DNA of 64,000 bases from Phycisphaerales bacterium. GTDB taxonomy: Bacteria > Planctomycetota > Phycisphaerae > Phycisphaerales > SM1A02. Position 1 is the stretch's first letter; each line of letters starts with the position of its first letter. Shown here in pieces: positions 59,442 through 64,000 of this stretch. The position numbers and the translations under genes are program-made. Under the pieces are notes generated by a model. That model worked only from the letters and a program-made list of their open reading frames with translations. It was not told the DNA's origin and did not search any database. The stretch covers positions 124,001-188,000 of the forward strand of contig JANQEQ010000148.1 in assembly GCA_028278245.1 (NCBI GenBank). The letters run 5' to 3'.

Positions 59442-62102
59442 ATGAAAAATTCCATGACTACATTGTTATGCACTGGGATTCTTACCCTCATTTTCGTTTC
59501 TCATGCCAACAGCCAAGTGACCTTCCAACTCATAGAAAACACCACCGGCCCGGGATTCTGGTCGTATGCGTATGGTGTTTCAGCTGATGGAACAACCGTA
59601 TTCGGTGATGAATCGGGTTATGGACTGGGCTGGATATGGACGGAGGCCGAGGGCTTCCGGCTCATTGATGGCCATCGTCCCAGTGGATCCACTGGTGATG
59701 GTAAGATGCTTGCCGGTAACACATCTCCTGGCCAAGGGGTCGAACTCAATTACCCAGGACGATGGACTGAATCAACCGGCTGGGTGGGATTAGGCCAGCT
59801 ACCCGGTGCTCAAAGTTGTGATATGTCTTACGGTTCTGCTTATGACATATCGAGAGACGGTAGCATCGTAGTCGGCCTCGGATGGGCGAACGTTTGTGAT
59901 GGTGTTCCATTTCGCTGGTCAGAAGGACTTGGTATGCACCAGGCGCCTATGGAAGATCCAATCCAGCATTACGCGGCACGTATCAATACTGTGTCCGGCG
60001 ATGGACGTACCTTGGGTGGTTGGGAAGCGAGTGACTTCGGGCTATGGCGTCCAGTGATCTGGCGCCCAGATGCAACACAGCTGTTTCCTGCTCCCGATCC
60101 AGATGACACTCCCGGTGAAGTAATGGACATCAACTTCGACGGTTCGATTGTCGTGGGCTTTGCAAACATTTCTGATACTGGTAACAAGCCATTCCGATGG
60201 ACTGAAGAGATGGGATTTGAAATTCTTCCCGTCCCGTCGGGCACAACGGGATTGGCATTGAGTGTGTCCGATGATGGTCGTGTAATGGCGGGTCGTTACG
60301 GCCCGATGCAGGCATGCATCTGGTTGGACGGTGTTCCTTACAACCTGAGGCAGTACTTAATCAACAACGGTGTAACAGGGCTTGAGAATACTAACATTTG
60401 GAATGCATTCGGTGTGTCCGCAGATGGCACTGTGATTACGGGAACTTGCTACCCGGATATCACGTCCGATCTCATACCTACTGCTTTCCGAGTAACTATG
60501 CCGAAATTGCCGAGCTGCCCTGCTGATCTAACTGGCGATAGTCAAGTGAACATAGATGACATTTTCGCTGTACTGGGTTTGTGGGGTGAATGCCCCGATC
60601 CCTGCCCGCCTTACTGCCCGGGTGATCTCTCCGAAGATTGCACCGTCAATATTGATGATATCTTTGCCATTCTTGGTTTGTGGGGGCCGTGTGAACCTCT
60701 CGGCGCTTGCTGTTCGTATGAAGGTACGATCTGTCAGGATTTAACACGCATTGAATGCAATATCACCGGTGGTACTTGGAATCCCGATGTTGTATGTGCA
60801 ATCTACACTTGTCCCGGTGCTCCATTGGCGGCTTGCTGTTTAGAGGATCTCGCTTGTGTGATGCTCGATGAGCGAGATTGCCCCTGGGCCGGCGGAACCT
60901 GGTATGCCAGGGAAGATTGCGCAACATTCACCTGCCCGGCTTCACCTGCTGGGGCATGCTGTCTCTGGCCGACCGATGAATGTGCCATGCTCAGTGAGTT
61001 TGGATGCGAGAGTGTCGATGGAATCTTTTACGGTGAGGGTGTTGAATGCTCGACCGTGACTTGTCCTTTACCGGTACAGGGTGATGTTATTGAGGATCCT
61101 TACATCATTACTTCACTGCCTTATGTTGATGCTAACGATACGACCGGTTTTACCCACGATTATGATGAATCATGTGACGGGCCGGGAAGCCCGATCATTT
61201 CTCCCGATGTGGTGTATGCGTATACTCCCACGGCCGATGAGACTGTCACCTTCTCCATGTGTGATGGAACATCATCGACATTCCAGGCACGGTTGTATAT
61301 CTACGAGGATACGGAAGGTAACTTGTTCGCCTGCAGTGAGGATGGTGATTGCCCGTATTGGCCTTACAGCCCGCTGCTGGATGCGATCACACTCAGCGCC
61401 GGTCATACCTATTACATTATTGTCGATGGTGATCGCCACAATGAGGAAGAGCCATATACACTCAACGTTTCTCTCACCGCAGGGGGCGCGTGTTGCATGT
61501 ACCCTCTCACGACTTGTGTTGATGCAACCTCGTTATATGAGTGCGAGCAATTAGGAGGCATCTGGCAGGGTGAATATACCGAGTGTGCCACTGCCTCGTG
61601 CCCCACACCGCCTGTTGGCGATCGCGTGGAAGATCCAATCGTAATCAATTCGCTGCCGTATACAGACTATCGTGAGTTCCCGGAAACTGGTCCCTGGGGT
61701 GTTCCCGGCGTCCTGGGTGACTGGTATGAAGATGGTATCGAGAACGGTGGTAACACGTACTGGTCACACAATCTTGATGTCATCTACACTTACACCCCGT
61801 CGGTTGATATGCAAGTCAATATCATGACGTGCAACCAGGTGAATCCCGATCCCAGCACCATGCTCTTCGTGTTTGATGGCATGCCGGTATTCGGCAACAG
61901 CAGCTCTGAGACATTCGGAAATTACATTGCTTTTGGTGATCTGGATTCCTGCAGTCCGGGCGCACAATCGGTCGCGATCTGGAATTTATCGTTGACCGCC
62001 GGCCACACTTATTACATCGTGGTTGACAGTGATTGCTACAAGGGCACAACCTGTGGCAGTGGTGAATACCAGCTTGACATCGAAGTAGTAGGTGCGCGAT
62101 AA
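59442..62102 (+). CDS. Exported protein with HAF repeats, dockerin-like pair and four-cysteine modules
   Basis: An 886-residue protein. After a signal peptide (about 1-24) come HAF-type repeats (to about 350) of the form YGVSADGTTVFGDE and FRWSEGLG. Two dockerin-like EF-hand repeats (about 355-420) read ADLTGDSQVNIDDIFAVLGL and GDLSEDCTVNIDDIFAILGL, each with Ca2+-binding Asp. Three modules of the form ACCxxxxxCxxxxxxxCxxxGGxW...C...C (about 423-545), a beta domain, a fourth module (about 683-722) and a last beta domain follow. Such proteins are common at the surface of Phycisphaerae; no enzymatic part is seen. No anchoring tail is present, so it may be released or held by its dockerin-like part. 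Confidence 0.8.
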   Translation: MKNSMTTLLCTGILTLIFVSHANSQVTFQLIENTTGPGFWSYAYGVSADGTTVFGDESGYGLGWIWTEAEGFRLIDGHRPSGSTGDGKMLAGNTSPGQGVELNYPGRWTESTGWVGLGQLPGAQSCDMSYGSAYDISRDGSIVVGLGWANVCDGVPFRWSEGLGMHQAPMEDPIQHYAARINTVSGDGRTLGGWEASDFGLWRPVIWRPDATQLFPAPDPDDTPGEVMDINFDGSIVVGFANISDTGNKPFRWTEEMGFEILPVPSGTTGLALSVSDDGRVMAGRYGPMQACIWLDGVPYNLRQYLINNGVTGLENTNIWNAFGVSADGTVITGTCYPDITSDLIPTAFRVTMPKLPSCPADLTGDSQVNIDDIFAVLGLWGECPDPCPPYCPGDLSEDCTVNIDDIFAILGLWGPCEPLGACCSYEGTICQDLTRIECNITGGTWNPDVVCAIYTCPGAPLAACCLEDLACVMLDERDCPWAGGTWYAREDCATFTCPASPAGACCLWPTDECAMLSEFGCESVDGIFYGEGVECSTVTCPLPVQGDVIEDPYIITSLPYVDANDTTGFTHDYDESCDGPGSPIISPDVVYAYTPTADETVTFSMCDGTSSTFQARLYIYEDTEGNLFACSEDGDCPYWPYSPLLDAITLSAGHTYYIIVDGDRHNEEEPYTLNVSLTAGGACCMYPLTTCVDATSLYECEQLGGIWQGEYTECATASCPTPPVGDRVEDPIVINSLPYTDYREFPETGPWGVPGVLGDWYEDGIENGGNTYWSHNLDVIYTYTPSVDMQVNIMTCNQVNPDPSTMLFVFDGMPVFGNSSSETFGNYIAFGDLDSCSPGAQSVAIWNLSLTAGHTYYIVVDSDCYKGTTCGSGEYQLDIEVVGAR

Positions 62103-62143
62103 ATCAGAACATGAATGCTCGTCGCGAACGATTGATTACACGA

Positions 62144-62169
62144 GCGCCTCGTAACTATTTGCGAGGCGC
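62144..62169 (+). terminator. Intrinsic terminator of the HAF/dockerin gene
   Basis: GCGCCTCG (62144-62151) pairs with CGAGGCGC (62162-62169), 10-base loop, followed by CTCTTT. Confidence 0.75.
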
Positions 62170-62219
62170 CTCTTTCATGTACACCCAACTTGGACAACCT
62201 ATGTTATATCAATATTCAA

Positions 62220-62262
62220 CCGTTCTCTAACTCTCAGGCCGATCGGATAATCCACGCCTGGG
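62220..62262 (+). repeat. Dispersed direct repeat, copy D
   Basis: CCGTTCTCTAACTC (62220-62233) is identical to the start of copy A; GGCCGATC (62238-62245) and GGATAATCCACGC follow, as in the other copies. Same orientation as A, B and C. It lies 118 bases after the HAF/dockerin gene and marks the right side of the carbohydrate island. The right-hand half of the repeat (GGTTCGCGTTAG) was not found here. Confidence 0.55.
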
Positions 62263-62384
62263 TAGCCACGGCCTCTAAGCCCTCCGTCATGGATTGGGTA
62301 ATAGGTAAACCGGCGTCATACATGCAAAACATGAGCAGATGCTTCTTTCCGTGATTGTCGAGCGATTCGTGGTATGCTCCCAAT

Positions 62385-63182
62385 ATGTTGTACACACTTT
62401 TACTTGTAACTGCGGTCACATTCGGCGCGATGCTTCTTGGTGCAGGACTACTACACCTGTTACCACGCCTGGGATCGGGGGGACGTGCGCTAGCCGAGCG
62501 GCTCGTGCGCGCACCGGGTCTTGATCTGGTAGTGACGTACTTCACCGTCGCGCCCATGATTGTCGGAATCATCGTATATGGTTGGTGGGGATTGCTTGGC
62601 GTCATGCTGGGGCAAGTATTGTCAGTCCTGGTATGGTGCAGATTGCATGAAATGGTTCACCCGGAAGCGCGACGCGGTCCGAGGATCGTCAAAGTGCTCA
62701 ATCGAATCATTGGCCGAGTGCGAAACCATGCCGGTTTGTGGGTGACAGCGGTTGTTGTGCCGGCATTCTGGATTGTGCGTTTGGCGGAAATTCTGATCTG
62801 GCCCTGTCTGGTTGTTGTCGTGGGCTTTCCCCGATATCCACAAGGGGAATGGGTGAACTGTTCGAGGCACAAATTCCAGAACCTGGTTGGCCATGATTTG
62901 ATCTGGTGTTTGTATTGCGATTGGATGACCGGTATCTGGGCGTTGGGAACGGAGATGCTGCGCAACGTGGAATCGTGGTGGTGTCCGATCCAGTTCCCGG
63001 AGGAGAAGAAATGCGAGAATTGCCGACGCGAGTTCCCCGATCTGGAAGGAGGATGGGTAGCCGCTGATGCAGGCATGTCTGATGTGGCGCAAACACTGGA
63101 AGAGAAATACCTGGAGCACGCTGGTCCGAACTCCTGGTACGGACACCCGGATCGAATTACGACCGAGCATCAGCAGGATTAG
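62385..63182 (+). CDS. Conserved membrane protein with C-terminal cysteine-rich region
   Basis: About 265 residues: helices at about 3-23, 47-70 and 108-140 (WVTAVVVPAFWIVRLAEILI), then a cytoplasmic or outside domain with cysteines in WCLYCDWM, SWWCPIQFPEEKKCENCRREF (a CxxC knuckle that may bind zinc). I do not know the family. The ATG at 62385 (MLYTLLLV) is preferred to a TTG 10 codons earlier. It is convergent with the oxidoreductase gene and starts 120 bases after repeat copy D. Confidence 0.65.
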   Translation: MLYTLLLVTAVTFGAMLLGAGLLHLLPRLGSGGRALAERLVRAPGLDLVVTYFTVAPMIVGIIVYGWWGLLGVMLGQVLSVLVWCRLHEMVHPEARRGPRIVKVLNRIIGRVRNHAGLWVTAVVVPAFWIVRLAEILIWPCLVVVVGFPRYPQGEWVNCSRHKFQNLVGHDLIWCLYCDWMTGIWALGTEMLRNVESWWCPIQFPEEKKCENCRREFPDLEGGWVAADAGMSDVAQTLEEKYLEHAGPNSWYGHPDRITTEHQQD

Positions 63183-63252
63183 AGTGTCTTTTGCTTGACG
63201 TTAATTAACGAATCTCCGATGTGAGTCAGACACGTTTCATACTGGTATAGTT

Positions 63253-64000
63253 TTAGATCAACGGCGTTTGTCCGGGTACAGCAACTGCGCGTACAGGCAA
63301 TTCACCGAAACTGTATGACGGGGGATCCAGCACCAATTCACTGTTCATTGCCTGTTCCCACGTTACTTCCTGACCGGTGTAGGTGCTCATGCGTCCCATG
63401 ATCGCCGTCATGGTTGATTCAGCAACCTGACGTGCTTCGTTGTAATAACGTCCGCCTTCAATGGAGGCAATGAGATCGCGATGTTCCTGTACGTATGGAT
63501 TTGGATTTTTCTCGTGGAATCGCCACTTATTTTCACCTTCAATCACCGCCCTGCCGGAACTGCTCAATGCACGCCCCTCACTCCCCAACAACATCTCGGA
63601 CACATTGTTGGCGCACCCGGCAATTTGACGGCACATACTCGTCACGAACACATTATCCGGATATTCATACACAATGGTGTGATGATCGAAGATATTGCCG
63701 TTGACGGGATCCGTGCGCACTTCTCGCCCTCCCATACCCATGCACTTGATGGGATGGGAACCGATCGCCCAATTGCAGACGTCGAGGTTGTGCACATGCT
63801 GCTCGACGATGTGATCGCCGCTGAGCCAGGTAAAGTAGAGCCAGTTTCTCAGCTGCCATTCCATGTCGGACCAGCTTGGCTGACGTTCCTTTTGCCAGAG
63901 GAATCCCATATTCCAGTAGCAGTAGCCAGCCACGATGTTTCCGATGGCACCCTTTCCGATACGATCCATCATCTCCAGATAACACAACTCATGACGGCGC
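63253..64000 (-). CDS. Gfo/Idh/MocA-family oxidoreductase, C-terminal part (5' end outside window)
   Basis: The frame is open to the end of the window, so the N-terminal Rossmann domain is missing. What is seen is the substrate domain: RIGKGAIGNIVAGYCYWN, WLSGDHIVEQHVHNLDVCNW with the His of the active site, the CMGMGGREVRTDP stretch, and HRDLIASIEGGRYYNEARQV. This pattern, with the trailing TGQEVTWEQAMNSELVL, is typical of the many planctomycete oxidoreductases acting on sugars or inositols with NAD(P). In those proteins a Tat signal is common at the missing N-terminus. Confidence 0.88.
   Translation of the reverse strand, partial: RRHELCYLEMMDRIGKGAIGNIVAGYCYWNMGFLWQKERQPSWSDMEWQLRNWLYFTWLSGDHIVEQHVHNLDVCNWAIGSHPIKCMGMGGREVRTDPVNGNIFDHHTIVYEYPDNVFVTSMCRQIAGCANNVSEMLLGSEGRALSSSGRAVIEGENKWRFHEKNPNPYVQEHRDLIASIEGGRYYNEARQVAESTMTAIMGRMSTYTGQEVTWEQAMNSELVLDPPSYSFGELPVRAVAVPGQTPLI

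Noticed and set aside
1-64000. CRISPR arrays, rRNA genes, prophage modules, toxin-antitoxin pairs
   Set aside because: I found no regularly spaced repeats, no rRNA sequence, no phage structural genes and no typical toxin-antitoxin pair.

Overview
The window is about 64 kb of bacterial chromosome, most likely from a Planctomycetota of the Phycisphaerae type. Supporting signs are exported proteins ending in the PTPGALALLGLAG type of PEP-CTERM-like tail, paired dockerin-like repeats next to four-cysteine modules, a planctomycete-style ECF-like sigma factor, a BlaI/BlaR1 pair with an unusual sensor, and a sugar cluster with Gfo/Idh/MocA, DUF4838 and GH38-like genes. This placement is by pattern recognition only, not by search.

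0-12 kb is housekeeping: the end of pyruvate phosphate dikinase, adenosylhomocysteinase, an M28 peptidase, a sigma factor with a small partner, a CYTH protein beside an isolated ATP synthase epsilon gene, a PilZ protein, a glutamate dehydrogenase homologue that lacks the usual catalytic lysine, birA, nadC, a HIT protein and a very Arg-rich exported protein.

12.2-20.6 kb is a seven-gene co-directional run. It combines a GlmL-type ASKHA ATPase with a barrel-sandwich/KOW-like protein, a membrane protein with a split fibronectin-like domain and a DUF6754-like cytoplasmic part, and three further membrane proteins. No glutamate mutase subunit is present. I regard this as the best candidate for an undescribed membrane machine. 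It is followed by a standard rpmF-plsX-fabH-fabD-(lipoprotein)-fabG-acpP-fabF fatty acid locus with recognisable promoters.

27-34.5 kb is a patchwork: palindromic repeats, a PagL-like lipid A deacylase, a PfkB-like protein without its GAGD motif, a 0.9-kb stretch without genes that has outward-facing terminators, a nucleoside phosphorylase homologue, tRNA-Glu, a decayed serine recombinase, a truncated transposase, and a GC-rich membrane protein gene between two direct repeats.

34.5-47.5 kb (minus strand) runs BlaI, BlaR1-like, giant TPR protein, ExbB/TolQ, ExbD/TolR, and a 1611-residue protein joining a TolB-like propeller, membrane helices, a carboxypeptidase-regulatory-like domain and a prenyltransferase-like toroid. 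It looks like a proton-driven Tol-like envelope system, perhaps with its own antirepressor-type sensor; two BlaI-type operators lie before blaI.

47.6-62.2 kb lies between two more copies of the direct repeat. It holds a carbohydrate island (DUF4838 lipoprotein, CBM9 lipoprotein, Na+/solute symporter, GH130, GH38-like enzyme; probably for mannose-containing glycans), an HTH protein and two exported proteins. The window ends with a membrane protein and a partial Gfo/Idh/MocA oxidoreductase.
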